Notes: generated by a model from the letters alone, not told the origin. Shown: positions 39,705 to 48,594, counted from the first letter of the stretch. The stretch: 64,000 bases of DNA from Streptomyces ficellus (GCF_009739905.1 NZ_CP034279.1:4092001-4156000); one strand, 5' to 3'. Numbers and translations: made by a program.

Positions 39705-41923
39705 CGGCACACCGCCATCGCGTCCAGCGCCACCGCGCCCTGCCCGCGCTCCAGCACCATCAGCGGGTTGATGTCCAGCTCCGACAGCCGGCCGCCCAGC
39801 TCCAGCGCCATCCGCTGCACCCGCAGGACGACCTCGACCAGCGCGTCCACGTCCTTCGGCGGCGCCCCGCGCACCCCGTCGAGCAGGGCCCGCCCGCGCA
39901 GCTCACCGAGCATCGCCCGCGCCTGGTCCTCGCCGAAGGGCGGCACGCGTACGGCCGTGTCCCGCAGCACCTCGACCAGCACGCCGCCCAGTCCGACGGT
40001 CACCGTCGGGCCGAACAGGTCGTCGTGGGTGACGCCCACCACCATCTCGACGCCCCGGTCGACCATCTGGCACACCAGGATGCCGTCCAGCGCGGCGTCC
40101 TCGTACCGGGCGGTGTCGATCAGGTCGCGGTAGGTGTCGCGGACCTGGCTCGCCGACGTCAGGCCGACCCGGACCAGGCCCAGTTCGGTCTTGTGGGCGA
40201 TCTGCGGGGCGGACGCCTTCATCACGACCGGGTAGCCGACCAGGCTCGCCGCCCGGACGGCCGCCGCCGCGCTGGTCACCAGCTGCTCGCGCGGGACGCG
40301 GATGCCGTACGCCCGCAGGAGCTGCTTCGCCGCGTGCTCGCTGAGCCGGTGACCGGGCAGCATCAGGGCCTCGGCCTTGCGGTACGACGGCGACGGGGTG
40401 CGGGGGGCCTCGTCGAAGGGCGAGCGGTAGGTGCGGGTGAACCGGTGGTGGTCCAGGTAGGCGCGGACGGCGGCGACGCAGTTGCCGAGGGTGCGGAAGG
40501 TGGCCACGCGCGAGGAGCCGAGGAGCGTCTCGCGGTAGGCCGCCTCGGTGCCGACCGGTGAACCCCACACCACGCACACCAACTTGTCCGTCGTCTCCGC
40601 CGCGTCCACCAGGTCCTGGACCAGTCGGTCGCTCATGGGCGGGAAGGGGCCGGTGACCGGGCAGATCAGCACGCCGACGTCCGGGTCGGCCAGCAGCGCG
40701 TCGATGATCTTCCGGCCGCGTTCGTCGCCGACCGGGTGGCCGCCGTTGTCGACCGGGTTGGAGACGTCCAGGTAGCCGGGTATCCACTGGTGGAGCTGGT
40801 CCTGCCGGGCCTGCGACAGGACCGGGAGGCGGAGCCCGGCGGCGGTGGCGAGGTCGGCGCAGTGGGCGCCGGTGCCGCCGGAGATGGAGTAGACGGCGAC
40901 GCCGTCCGCGACCGGCGGGCGGGCCCGCGCCAGCAGGGTCGCCGTGTCCTGGAGCTCGTCGAGCCCGTCGACCCGGACCACACCGAACTGGCGCATCGCC
41001 GCGTCCACCACCTGGTCCGCCCCGGTCAGCTTGCCGGTGTGGGACGCGGCCGTCCGCGCGCCCGCCTCGGTGCGGCCGACCTTGACGGCGACGACCGGCA
41101 CCCCGCGCCGGGCCGCCCGGTCGGCGGCGAGCAGGAAGGCGCGGCCGTCCTTGATGCCCTCCAGGTAGCAGGCGACGGCGCCGACCTCGGGGCGCTCGGC
41201 GAAGTACGAGAGGAAGTCGGCGGCCTCCAGGTCGGCCTCGTTGCCGGTGGGCGCCCAGTGCGAGAGGCGTACGCCCAGCTCCTGAAGGGCGTACAGCGGG
41301 CGGCCCTGGTGACCGGACTGGGTGATCAGGGCGATCGCGGGCCCTTCGAGGTCGTCGCGGAACTTCTCGAAGGCGTTCAGGTTGGTGTTCGGGCCCAGCA
41401 GGCGCACGCCCGCGCGCCCGGCGGCGGCCGCGAGGGCGGCCTGCGCGGCGGCGCCCGCCGCGCCGGTCTCGGCGAACCCGGACGCGAACGCCACCGCGAA
41501 CCGCGCCTTGGCCGCGCCCAGTTCCTCCACGACCGGCAGCGGGTCCGCTACCAGGAGCACGGCCACGTCCACCGGTACGGGCAGGTCGGCGACGGAGGGT
41601 ACGCAGTCGAGCCCGAAGACCGAACGGCGGGTGGGATGCACCGGGTACAGCCGGGCGCCGACCCGCTCGGCCCAGCGCAGGAGCTGCCGGGTGATCCCGG
41701 TATGGGGGCGCCCTTCGGTGTCGGACGCGCCGACGACGGCGACGGACCCGGGCCGGAACAGCCGGTCCAGGTCGGGCACGGCGGCGTACAGGGGCCGGCC
41801 GCTGACGTCCGTGTCGCCGGCGGCGGCGGTCGTGCCGTGGACCGTGGCGCCGGTGGTCTGGCCGCAGGCCACCACGCGGGCGCGGAGATCGGTGGTGAAG
41901 GTGCCGTGGGTCGATCCAAGCAT
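39701..41923 (-). CDS. NDP-forming acyl-CoA ligase (acetate--CoA ligase family)
   Basis: 740 aa, single-chain ACD-type layout: CoA-binding domain (about 50-150, GSVAVVGASDTEGRPHTGI), succinyl-CoA ligase-like domains (about 160-480, ALITQSGHQGRPLYAL, VYSISGGTGAHCADLA) and a C-terminal ATP-grasp domain (about 530-740, GYPVVMKASAPQIAHKTELG, SELDINPLMVL). It would make an acyl-CoA from acid, CoA and NTP. ATG 41923 begins the first gene of an operon whose operator lies at 41960. Confidence 0.87.
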   Translation of the reverse strand: MLGSTHGTFTTDLRARVVACGQTTGATVHGTTAAAGDTDVSGRPLYAAVPDLDRLFRPGSVAVVGASDTEGRPHTGITRQLLRWAERVGARLYPVHPTRRSVFGLDCVPSVADLPVPVDVAVLLVADPLPVVEELGAAKARFAVAFASGFAETGAAGAAAQAALAAAAGRAGVRLLGPNTNLNAFEKFRDDLEGPAIALITQSGHQGRPLYALQELGVRLSHWAPTGNEADLEAADFLSYFAERPEVGAVACYLEGIKDGRAFLLAADRAARRGVPVVAVKVGRTEAGARTAASHTGKLTGADQVVDAAMRQFGVVRVDGLDELQDTATLLARARPPVADGVAVYSISGGTGAHCADLATAAGLRLPVLSQARQDQLHQWIPGYLDVSNPVDNGGHPVGDERGRKIIDALLADPDVGVLICPVTGPFPPMSDRLVQDLVDAAETTDKLVCVVWGSPVGTEAAYRETLLGSSRVATFRTLGNCVAAVRAYLDHHRFTRTYRSPFDEAPRTPSPSYRKAEALMLPGHRLSEHAAKQLLRAYGIRVPREQLVTSAAAAVRAASLVGYPVVMKASAPQIAHKTELGLVRVGLTSASQVRDTYRDLIDTARYEDAALDGILVCQMVDRGVEMVVGVTHDDLFGPTVTVGLGGVLVEVLRDTAVRVPPFGEDQARAMLGELRGRALLDGVRGAPPKDVDALVEVVLRVQRMALELGGRLSELDINPLMVLERGQGAVALDAMAVCR

Positions 41924-41959
41924 CGTTCCGCCGCTCCTGCTCGTCGGGGATGGGAAGAC

Positions 41960-41974
41960 CTGACGCTCTGTCAG
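41960..41974 (-). promoter_or_regulatory. TetR-type operator, one mismatch
   Basis: CTGACG-CTC-TGTCAG, 37 bases before the NDP-forming ligase start. Confidence 0.65.
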
Positions 41975-42036
41975 ATTAGCGGCTGGAGGTCCTGGCAGGA
42001 ACAGCCCCTTGCGCCCGAGCCGGATCATCCGTTGAA

Positions 42037-42051
42037 CTGACGTACCGTCAG
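42037..42051 (+). promoter_or_regulatory. TetR-type operator, perfect copy
   Basis: CTGACG-TAC-CGTCAG, 19 bases before the DoxX gene start, divergent from the copy at 41960. Confidence 0.7.
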
Positions 42052-42069
42052 ATCTAAGGGGTGGGTGGT

Positions 42070-42525
42070 ATGCGGACCGTCTGGCTCAGCGGCGCCGAAT
42101 GGCTCGCCGTCCTGCGCGTCGGCCTCGGCCTGTGGTGGCTGGAGAGCTGGCGGCACAAGGACAAGAAGGGCTGGTTCGAACGCGGCACCGGCATCGCCTG
42201 GGCCGCCGGAGTCGCCCGCGACCACCGCTGGCCGGCCGTGCGCACCGGCTTCCAGCGCGTCGTCGCGCCCCGGCCGAAACTCATGGCATACGTCGTCGTG
42301 TACGCCGAACTCGCCGTCGGACTCGGCCTGGTCACCGGACTCCTGACCCCCGTAGCCCTGCTCGGCGGCCTCGTCCTGAACCTGCTCTACCTCGTCCTGA
42401 TGATCCACGACTGGGCGGAACAGGGCCAGAACGCGATGATGGCCCTCATCTCGCTGGTCGCCCTGCTCGCCCTGTCCTGGCAGACCTGGTCCCTCGACGC
42501 CGCGATCGGCTGGCTCGGCGCATGA
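42070..42525 (+). CDS. DoxX-family membrane protein
   Basis: 151 aa with about four membrane helices (EWLAVLRVGLGLWWLESW, YVVVYAELAVGLGLVTGLL, VALLGGLVLNLLYLVLM, MMALISLVALLALSW). It fits the DoxX/TQO-small-subunit family, often an accessory of membrane redox complexes. ATG 42070 has AAGGGG upstream. Its stop overlaps the next ATG by 4 bases. It is expressed from an operator shared with the CoA-ester degradation genes, but its role there is unknown. Confidence 0.83.
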   Translation: MRTVWLSGAEWLAVLRVGLGLWWLESWRHKDKKGWFERGTGIAWAAGVARDHRWPAVRTGFQRVVAPRPKLMAYVVVYAELAVGLGLVTGLLTPVALLGGLVLNLLYLVLMIHDWAEQGQNAMMALISLVALLALSWQTWSLDAAIGWLGA

Positions 42526-42944
42526 CCGCGGCCACCCCCGACATCGACCCCTTCACCCGCCCCTACTGGGACGCCGCCGCCGACGGCCGGCTGCTGATCC
42601 GGCGCTGCGGCACCTGCGGGCGGGCCCACCACTACCCGCGCGAGTTCTGCCCGCACTGCTGGAGCGACGACGTCACCTGGGAACGCGCGAGCGGCCGCGC
42701 CACGCTCTACACCTGGTCCGTCGTCCACCGCAACGACCTGCCGCCCTTCGCAGGCCGCACGCCCTACACGGCCGCCGTCGTCGACCTCGCCGAAGGCCCG
42801 CGCATGATGACCGAGGTCGTCGACTGCCCGGAGGACGACCTGCGCGTCGGCATGGACCTGATCGTCACCTTCCGCCCGGCCGAAGACCGCGTCACCGCCC
42901 CGGTCTTCACCCCTCCAGGTCCGGATAACCCCAGTCCAGAGTGA
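42522..42944 (+). CDS. Zinc-ribbon OB-fold protein (DUF35)
   Basis: 140 aa. The N-terminal rubredoxin-like zinc ribbon has CGTC and CPHC (about residues 24-46, in RRCGTCGRAHHYPREFCPHC). The C-terminal OB fold (about 50-130) has ATLYTWSVVHRND. DUF35 proteins partner thiolase-like or SCP2-like enzymes, as in steroid side-chain degradation. It overlaps the DoxX gene by 4 bases and the convergent gene at 42907 by 38 bases. The matching thiolase may be the one at 53118. Confidence 0.85.
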   Translation: MTAATPDIDPFTRPYWDAAADGRLLIRRCGTCGRAHHYPREFCPHCWSDDVTWERASGRATLYTWSVVHRNDLPPFAGRTPYTAAVVDLAEGPRMMTEVVDCPEDDLRVGMDLIVTFRPAEDRVTAPVFTPPGPDNPSPE

Positions 42945-43212
42945 GCGTCGCCGCCGGCGCCACCTCGTCCACCGCGAACTTCACGAAGCTCTCGAAGTGC
43001 GGCTGCCAGTCGGCGAAACCGGTGATGCTGAGCGGGAAGTCGGTCTCCCCGGAGACGAAGGGCGTCCCGTCGTCCCACGCGACGCCCAACTGCACCTGGT
43101 CCTGTATCCGCTCGTCGCGCATCACCTCGTCGAGGGACCGCACGACCTCCCGGGCCTGGTGCTCGTCCGCCAGAGCCGTGACGGTGAGGGTGAAGGAGAT
43201 GTTGACCGACAT
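42907..43212 (-). CDS. Small hypothetical protein
   Basis: 101 aa, MSVNISFTLTVTALADEHQA to TLDWGYPDLEG. An alternating beta pattern suggests a small soluble alpha-beta fold. It overlaps the tail of the OB-fold gene by 38 bases on the other strand. Nothing in the sequence tells its function. Confidence 0.6.
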   Translation of the reverse strand: MSVNISFTLTVTALADEHQAREVVRSLDEVMRDERIQDQVQLGVAWDDGTPFVSGETDFPLSITGFADWQPHFESFVKFAVDEVAPAATLTLDWGYPDLEG

Positions 43213-43221
43213 GAGTGCAGG

Positions 43222-43644
43222 CTAGAACACACCTCTGACACCCGGCTCCACACACAGCTGCGCGGTCACGATCTCGTGCAGCAGCTCCGGATCGACGAAC
43301 ACGTCCCGGACCGGTGGCCCGCACCGCCACGACAGCGGATACGTGTTGCCGTACGCGGCCGGGATCCCCACGTACTGGTCCCGCGCGCACGGCCCGAAAC
43401 ACGCCGCGCCCGGCGGCCACGCATACCCCTTGCTGCTCCCCGGCGGAATCAGGAAGTACGTCCACCGCCCACCGGACACCTCCCGCACCACGGGCCCCGG
43501 ACACCCGTCGGTGACATCGGCCAGGTGGTGCACCACCGCCTCCCCGCGCACGCCACGCACCCGCACGGCGTCGAAGTGGACGCCCGCGAGGCGCAGTCGC
43601 AGCCCGGAGGCCGGTACCCAATCGGGCACATTGTTGCTCGTCAT
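43222..43644 (-). CDS. Hypothetical protein beside XRE regulator
   Basis: 140 aa, MTSNNVPDWVPASGLRLRL, ending VTAQLCVEPGVRGVF. It contains a Cys-rich turn (GAACFGPCARDQYVG) and WTYFLIPPGSSKGYAW. This kind of protein recurs beside XRE/DUF5753 genes in Streptomyces. It starts divergently from the regulator at 43729, so it is a likely target. No domain assigned. Confidence 0.65.
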   Translation of the reverse strand: MTSNNVPDWVPASGLRLRLAGVHFDAVRVRGVRGEAVVHHLADVTDGCPGPVVREVSGGRWTYFLIPPGSSKGYAWPPGAACFGPCARDQYVGIPAAYGNTYPLSWRCGPPVRDVFVDPELLHEIVTAQLCVEPGVRGVF

Positions 43645-43728
43645 GGCTACGAGGATCCGGGTGGTTGCGTAGCGTGACCAGGGGGACGCGATCCACTTCG
43701 GGGTGGTGTGGGAAGGACGGTGGCGCTT

Positions 43729-44544
43729 GTGGGATCGAATGGGGAGCCCTCGCCGGCGCGAAGGCACGTGGGTGAGCTGGTCAAGAAGTTCCGGGGCAAG
43801 GCGGGCATGACGCAGAAGGACCTCGCGGACCGGCTGCTGATGTCGGAGTCGCTGGTCGGCGCGTACGAGCGCGCGGAACGCATCCCGACGACGGCGTTCC
43901 TGGCCGACGCGGACGCGGCGCTGGGGGCGGGCGGGGTGCTCAGGTCGTGCGCGGAGCTGATGGAGGGGGAGAAGTACTCGCCGAAGTTCTTCAACTGGGT
44001 TCGCACCATCGGCGAGGCGACGAGCTACAGCGCCTACGAGAGCATGGTGGTCCCGGGCATGTTGCAGACACCGGCCTACGTGCGTGCGCTGTACGAGGTG
44101 CGAGTCCCGGCGTACGAGCCCGAGGTCATCGACGAGTACGTGGAGGCTCGGCTTGAGCGGCAATCGGCCCTTGATCGCAAGCCTCGACTGGCTTTGAGTT
44201 ATGTGATCGAGGAGTCGGTGTTCCAGCGGCCGATCGGTGGCGAGGCGGTGCTCAAGGAACAGCTTCTGCACGTACTGGAGTGCCTGCGCACGAGGAATCA
44301 TGTCACGCTGCAGGTCATGCCGACCCGACGCTACGAGCACGCGTCTGTCATCGGGTCACTGCAACTGATGAGTACCCGGGACGGCCGTAACCTCGCCTAC
44401 TCCGAGGGACACTTCGTCGGTACGTTGGTCTCCAAGCCCGAAGAGGTGAACCAGCTCATCGACCGCTTCGGCGCGTTGCGGGCACAGGCGCTCACGCCGT
44501 GGGAGTCGGTGGAGCTGATCGAGAGGATGGCGGCGCAGCTGTGA
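43729..44544 (+). CDS. XRE-family regulator with DUF5753 (second copy)
   Basis: 271 aa. The HTH (about 12-65) has LVKKFRGKAGMTQKDLADRL and SLVGAYERAERIP. DUF5753 (about 95-270) has YESMVVPGMLQTPAYVRALY, VIEESVFQRPIGG and VTLQVMPTRRYEHASVIGS. GTG 43729 is 11 bases after GGAAGGA; GTG 43720 is too close to it. Its stop overlaps the DUF397 gene start by 4 bases, the classic regulator/antagonist pair. It is a paralogue of the island regulator at 35282. Confidence 0.85.
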   Translation: MGSNGEPSPARRHVGELVKKFRGKAGMTQKDLADRLLMSESLVGAYERAERIPTTAFLADADAALGAGGVLRSCAELMEGEKYSPKFFNWVRTIGEATSYSAYESMVVPGMLQTPAYVRALYEVRVPAYEPEVIDEYVEARLERQSALDRKPRLALSYVIEESVFQRPIGGEAVLKEQLLHVLECLRTRNHVTLQVMPTRRYEHASVIGSLQLMSTRDGRNLAYSEGHFVGTLVSKPEEVNQLIDRFGALRAQALTPWESVELIERMAAQL

Positions 44545-44744
44545 CCCCCGCACTGACCTGGTTCAAGAGCAGTTACAGCAGCAACGAGGAGGGCGACTGC
44601 GTCGAGGTCGCCGCCTGCCCGGAGGCCGTCCACGTACGGGACTCCAAGGTCACCGGCGGGCCGACGTTCGCCGTGGGGCCCGCCGCCTGGGCCGCGTTCG
44701 TCGCGGGGGCGGCGGGCCCGGTGGGAGACCCGGTCAGAGGATGA
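44541..44744 (+). CDS. DUF397 protein
   Basis: 67 aa. All family marks are present: WFKSSYSSNEEGDCVEVA, VHVRDSKVTGGPTF and AWAAFVAGA. It is translationally coupled to the XRE gene (GTGA overlap), and such proteins are thought to modulate the regulator. It overlaps the convergent GPP34 gene by 11 bases. Confidence 0.85.
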   Translation: MTPALTWFKSSYSSNEEGDCVEVAACPEAVHVRDSKVTGGPTFAVGPAAWAAFVAGAAGPVGDPVRG

Positions 44745-45396
44745 CGGTGGCGGTGGTCGCCACGGTGATCGCCACCATCGCGGCCTGCATGTTCCGGATC
44801 GCCTCGCGGACGCCGTCGCCCGCCCACTGGCCCTCGGCGATCGCCGCCATGCGGGGCGCGACCAGCTTGCGGGGGACGTCCGGGAAGGCGATGCGGTGCA
44901 GTTTGGCCGCGTGGAGCAGGCTGACGAGCCCGGAGGTGCGGTCGTCCGGCTCCGTGGCGTGGACGACGACCGAGGTGAGCCGGGCGCGCAACTCCTGCTC
45001 CACCGAGCCGTCGGCCTCCGGGTAGCGGCGTACCGGGAAGAGGCCGAGCACCTTGCTGCGCTCCTCGGTGACGAGGCCGCGCTCGCGCAGGCTCTGCGCC
45101 GTCGCGGCGACCGCCTTGGACTGGTCCTTGGTGAGCCAGTCGGAGACCTTGCGCGGGCTCTTGCGGGCCGTCCACTCGACGAGTTGGGCGAGGCGCCCGT
45201 CGAGCAGCGCCGTGCCGGTGGGGGTCGGGTCGGTGACGGTCAGCCGTCCGTCGGCGACGGTGACCCGTCCGGCCATGGCCAGCTCCAGCAGGATGCCGCC
45301 CGCGACCGCCCAGCCGGCCGACTGCCGGTCCTTCGCGGCGCCGGACTCGTCGTCCAGTGAGAGCAGCGCTATTTCCTCGGCCAGCGTGACGGACAT
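44734..45396 (-). CDS. GPP34-family phosphoprotein
   Basis: 220 aa. It matches the Golgi phosphoprotein 3 (GPP34/GOLPH3) family found in actinomycetes: MSVTLAEEIALLSLDDESG, GGILLELAMAGRVTVADGRL, ALLDGRLAQLVEW and a C-terminal hydrophobic tail (VAITVATTATVIL). In eukaryotes the family binds phosphoinositides; in Streptomyces the role is unknown, probably membrane association. It is a single gene. Confidence 0.85.
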   Translation of the reverse strand: MSVTLAEEIALLSLDDESGAAKDRQSAGWAVAGGILLELAMAGRVTVADGRLTVTDPTPTGTALLDGRLAQLVEWTARKSPRKVSDWLTKDQSKAVAATAQSLRERGLVTEERSKVLGLFPVRRYPEADGSVEQELRARLTSVVVHATEPDDRTSGLVSLLHAAKLHRIAFPDVPRKLVAPRMAAIAEGQWAGDGVREAIRNMQAAMVAITVATTATVIL

Positions 45397-45464
45397 GTCG
45401 TTCCCCCAGATCGTGTGTGGTCGTACGTGTCGACGCGGACAGGGTCCCACGGGTTCCCGTCGGG

Positions 45465-46313
45465 TCAGGCGGGGACGGATCGCAGGGCGCCCGGCCGGCG
45501 GCCGGTGAGGCGGTCCAGGGCGGTGGCGGTGGTCTCGTCGGCGGGGAGGTGGACGATCAGCCGCTGGTCGTCGTCGGCGGGCAGCTCCAGCGTCTCGTAC
45601 GCCAGGCGCAGCGCACCCGCCTCGGGGTGGGCGAGGCGGGTGACGCCGGTGGCCGCCGGGAGGCCCGGCAGCGTACGTACCCGGTCGGTGAACGCCGCGC
45701 CCGCCGTGACCGTCAACTCGTTCGTCAGGGCGGCCACATGGGGGTCCGCGAGGAAGGGGTCGTGTTTGAGGGCGGCGACCTGCTCGTCGGCGACGCGGTC
45801 CCAGTCCGGAAAGGCGTCCCGGGCCCGCCGGTCGCCGAAGACGAACCGGGCGAGGTTCGGCGGGGTGCCCTCCAGCAGGCCGAGGGGCTCGGTGAGCCGT
45901 TCGTACCCGGCCGTCCAGCCGAGCAGGTCACCGAGCCGGTTGAGCAGGACCGCCGGGGCGGGTTCGAGCCGGTCCAGCAGCGCCCGTACGGTCGGCCGCA
46001 CGGTCAGTGCGGGTGCCGCGCCCGTGCACAGGCCGCCGCCGGGGCCCTTGGTCAGGCGGTGCAGGTGGACGCGCTCGCTCGTCGTCAGCCGCAGGGCGTC
46101 CGCCAGGGCGGATATGACCTGCGCCGACGGGTGCCGGTCACGGCCCTGCTCCAGGCGCGTCACGTACTCGACGCTCACCCCGGCGAGCGTGGCCAGTTCC
46201 GCGCGGCGCAGGCCGGGCGTGCGGCGTCGCGGCCCGGCGGGCAGGCCCACCTCGGCGGGGGTGACCGCCTCGCGGCGCGTGCGCAGGAACAGCCCCAACT
46301 CGTTGTCGCTCAC
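45465..46313 (-). CDS. MmyB-type XRE transcription regulator
   Basis: 282 aa. The HTH (about 5-75) has PRRRTPGLRRAELATLAGVS and EYVTRLEQGRDRHPS, typical of the MmyB-like family. The ligand-binding domain (about 100-270) has LLNRLGDLLGWTAGYERL and FVFGDRRARDAFPDW. Such regulators often control a neighbouring oxidoreductase; here an FMN reductase gene is divergent 150 bases away. Confidence 0.88.
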   Translation of the reverse strand: MSDNELGLFLRTRREAVTPAEVGLPAGPRRRTPGLRRAELATLAGVSVEYVTRLEQGRDRHPSAQVISALADALRLTTSERVHLHRLTKGPGGGLCTGAAPALTVRPTVRALLDRLEPAPAVLLNRLGDLLGWTAGYERLTEPLGLLEGTPPNLARFVFGDRRARDAFPDWDRVADEQVAALKHDPFLADPHVAALTNELTVTAGAAFTDRVRTLPGLPAATGVTRLAHPEAGALRLAYETLELPADDDQRLIVHLPADETTATALDRLTGRRPGALRSVPA

Positions 46314-46464
46314 CCGGCCGACGGTAACAGCGGGAGGGGCGGCGGATCGTGGCCCTGCCCCTACCAGTCACGGCCCGGCCTTCCTGGCGCCCGGCCGTCC
46401 CGGCAGGTTGGAGGTCGCCGACCCGATCGGCGTCACCCACCCCGCCTTTCCCAGGAGCCCCGCC

Positions 46465-47076
46465 ATGTCCGTTCAGCCCGCTCAGCCCCTCCGCCTCGCG
46501 ATCGTCATCGGCAGTGTCAGGGACGGCCGCTTCGGGCCGGTCGTCGCCCGCTGGTTCGCCGGGCACGCGGAGTCGCACGGCCGGTTCGACGTCGACGTCA
46601 TCGACCTGGCCGGGACCGAGCTGCCGCTCGCCCTGCCCGCCGTGCCCCCGGCGATGGACCCCGAACCGGCCCGGCCCGCCGGGCTGGCGGACGTCAGCCG
46701 CCGTCTGGCGGAGGCGGACGCGGTCGTCGTGGTCACGCCCGACTACAACCGCAGCTTCCCCGCCTCCCTCAAGGCCCTGATCGACTGGCACTACACCGAG
46801 TGGCGGGCGAAGCCGGTCGGGTTCGTCGGCTACAGCGGCGCGAGTGGCGGTCTGCTCGCCATCGAGCAGCTCAAGCAGGTCTTCGGCGAGCTGCACGCCC
46901 ACACCGTGCGCGACTACGTCAGTTTTCCCCGCTACTACCTGCTGTTCGACGAGGACGGCAACCTCAAGGACCCGGCCGAGCCCGGGGCCGCCGCCGAGGC
47001 GATGCTCGACCAGCTGGACTGGTGGGGCTCGGTGCTCCGGGACGCCCGCCGGGACCGCCCGTACGCCACCCGCTAG
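46465..47076 (+). CDS. NADPH-dependent FMN reductase
   Basis: 203 aa, flavodoxin-like fold. The FMN phosphate loop is IVIGSVRDGRFGP (about residues 13-25), and VVVTPDYNRSFPASLKALIDW and FVGYSGASGGLLAIEQL are family motifs. It reduces FMN or quinones with NAD(P)H. AGGAG lies 8 bases before ATG 46465. It is the presumed target of the divergent MmyB-type regulator. Confidence 0.9.
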   Translation: MSVQPAQPLRLAIVIGSVRDGRFGPVVARWFAGHAESHGRFDVDVIDLAGTELPLALPAVPPAMDPEPARPAGLADVSRRLAEADAVVVVTPDYNRSFPASLKALIDWHYTEWRAKPVGFVGYSGASGGLLAIEQLKQVFGELHAHTVRDYVSFPRYYLLFDEDGNLKDPAEPGAAAEAMLDQLDWWGSVLRDARRDRPYATR

Positions 47077-47115
47077 TGCCCCGATCCGGAAACGATCACG
47101 AGAAGCGACTTATTC

Positions 47116-47131
47116 TTGACCTCAAGGTCAA
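47116..47131 (+). promoter_or_regulatory. TetR operator TTGACC-N4-GGTCAA
   Basis: Palindrome with perfect 6-bp arms 21 bases before the TetR gene start; the left arm could also serve as its -35 box, so binding would block transcription. Confidence 0.55.
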
Positions 47132-47152
47132 AAATGCTGGTACGGTGGCGTC

Positions 47153-47731
47153 ATGGGCAGGCCGAAGCAGTTCGATCCGGACGTGGCGGTGGAGCGCGCG
47201 ATGGGCGTGTTCTGGCGCAAGGGGTACGCGGCGACGACGCCGCAGGATCTCGTGGACGAGATCGGCATTGGCAAGGGCAGCCTGTACAACACCTTCGGCA
47301 GTAAGCATGCCTTGTTCGAACGGGCGCTCGCGCGCTACCGCGACTCGCAGGTCGCGTGGCTGGAGGCGCTCCTCGATCACCCCGGTTCGGCGAAGGACCG
47401 ACTGAGGGGTGCGCTGGAGGCGCTGGTCCGGCTCGACTTGGACGACCCGGACCGGCGCGGCTGCATGGCGGTCAACACCGCCGCCGAGCTGGCCACGTCG
47501 GATGCCGGGACGGCTGACACGGTGCGCAGGATGTTCGCGCGTACGGAGAGCGCGTTCCGGGTGACCGTCGAGGAGGGGCAGCGGGCCGGCGAGATCGCCG
47601 GCGACCGTGACGCGGCGGCGGTGGCCGCCTGGCTGCTGGCGACGGTGATCGGCATGCGGGTGCTGGCGAAGACGGCCGAGGACGCCGGGCAGTTGAGGCG
47701 GGTCGTGGACGCGGCGATGGCGTCCCTGTAG
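47153..47731 (+). CDS. TetR-family repressor
   Basis: 192 aa. The HTH (about 8-55) has VFWRKGYAATTPQDLVDEI and GKGSLYNTFGSKHALFERAL. The C-terminal domain contains RRGCMAVNTAAELA, typical of the TetR group with TetR_C_16/AcnR-like folds. A palindrome lies in its promoter and a similar one before the SDR gene 80 bases downstream, so it probably represses both. Confidence 0.9.
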   Translation: MGRPKQFDPDVAVERAMGVFWRKGYAATTPQDLVDEIGIGKGSLYNTFGSKHALFERALARYRDSQVAWLEALLDHPGSAKDRLRGALEALVRLDLDDPDRRGCMAVNTAAELATSDAGTADTVRRMFARTESAFRVTVEEGQRAGEIAGDRDAAAVAAWLLATVIGMRVLAKTAEDAGQLRRVVDAAMASL

Positions 47732-47774
47732 TCCGGCGCCGCCGCTCGGTGCCGGGCTCTTTGGCGGCCTAATT

Positions 47775-47791
47775 TTGTACCTGCGAGTCAA
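47775..47791 (+). promoter_or_regulatory. Imperfect palindrome before SDR gene
   Basis: TTGTACCTGCGAGTCAA resembles the TTGACC...GGTCAA palindrome at 47116 (outer TTG/CAA and AGTCAA half retained). It is a likely second site of the same TetR. Confidence 0.4.
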
Positions 47792-47811
47792 ATACATTCA
47801 AGGAGTCGGAC

Positions 47812-48594
47812 ATGGAGCTCGATCTCGCCGGAAAGACCGCGGTCGTCACCGGGGCCAGTCGGGGCGTGGGCCTCGCGATCACCCGGCAGCTCGTCGCCGA
47901 GGGGGTCCGCGTGGTCGGCGCGGCCCGCACGATCACGGCCGAACTGAAGGAGGCCGGTGCCCACCCCGTAGCGGTGGACCTGAGCACGCCGGAAGGCGCC
48001 GAGGAGCTGGGGGCGCAGGCGCTCGCGGAACTCGGCGGAGTGGACATCCTGGTCAACAACCTGGGCGGCGGCGACACGTTCACCCTGAACGGGTTCCTCG
48101 CCACCGACGATGCCCTGTGGGCGCGGGCCTTCGAGGTCAACCTGTTCGGCACGGTCCGGGTCACCCGCCGGCTGCTGCCGAGCATCCTGGAGCGTCGCGG
48201 TTCGGTGGTGAACGTCTCGTCGATGAGTGCCCGCCTGCCGGGCACGGGCCCGATCGAGTACGGCGCCGCGAAGGCGGGGCTCAACGCGTTCGGCAAGGCG
48301 CTGTCCGAGGAGTTCGGCCCGCGGGGTGTACGGGTGAACACCGTCTCCCCCGGCCCGACGCGTACCGGGATGTGGGAGGACGCCGACGGCTTCGGTGCCC
48401 GCCTCGCGGAGGCGAACGGCGTCGGACACCGCGCATTCGTGGCCGGGGTGCCCGCGGCGATGGGCATGACCACGGGCCGCATGGTCGAGGCGGACGAGGT
48501 CGCGGCCGTCGTCGCGTTTCTCTCCTCGGACCGCGCGGCAAGCGTGACCGGCGCCGATTACGTCATCGAGGGCGGCGGCATCAAGACGGTGTGA
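47812..48594 (+). CDS. SDR-family oxidoreductase
   Basis: 260 aa. The cofactor motif TGASRGVG (about 13-20), NNLGGG, the catalytic Ser in NVSSMSARLPG and YGAAKAG (Tyr-Lys) are complete, ending in the usual VTGADYVIEGGGIKTV. It is under the TetR gene immediately upstream. The substrate is unknown; it is a typical regulator-plus-SDR detoxification pair. Confidence 0.9.
   Translation: MELDLAGKTAVVTGASRGVGLAITRQLVAEGVRVVGAARTITAELKEAGAHPVAVDLSTPEGAEELGAQALAELGGVDILVNNLGGGDTFTLNGFLATDDALWARAFEVNLFGTVRVTRRLLPSILERRGSVVNVSSMSARLPGTGPIEYGAAKAGLNAFGKALSEEFGPRGVRVNTVSPGPTRTGMWEDADGFGARLAEANGVGHRAFVAGVPAAMGMTTGRMVEADEVAAVVAFLSSDRAASVTGADYVIEGGGIKTV

Noticed and set aside
41960..42051. Two divergent operator copies read as an insertion sequence end
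   Set aside because: They match the regulon operator in front of two genes; there is no transposase and no flanking duplication.
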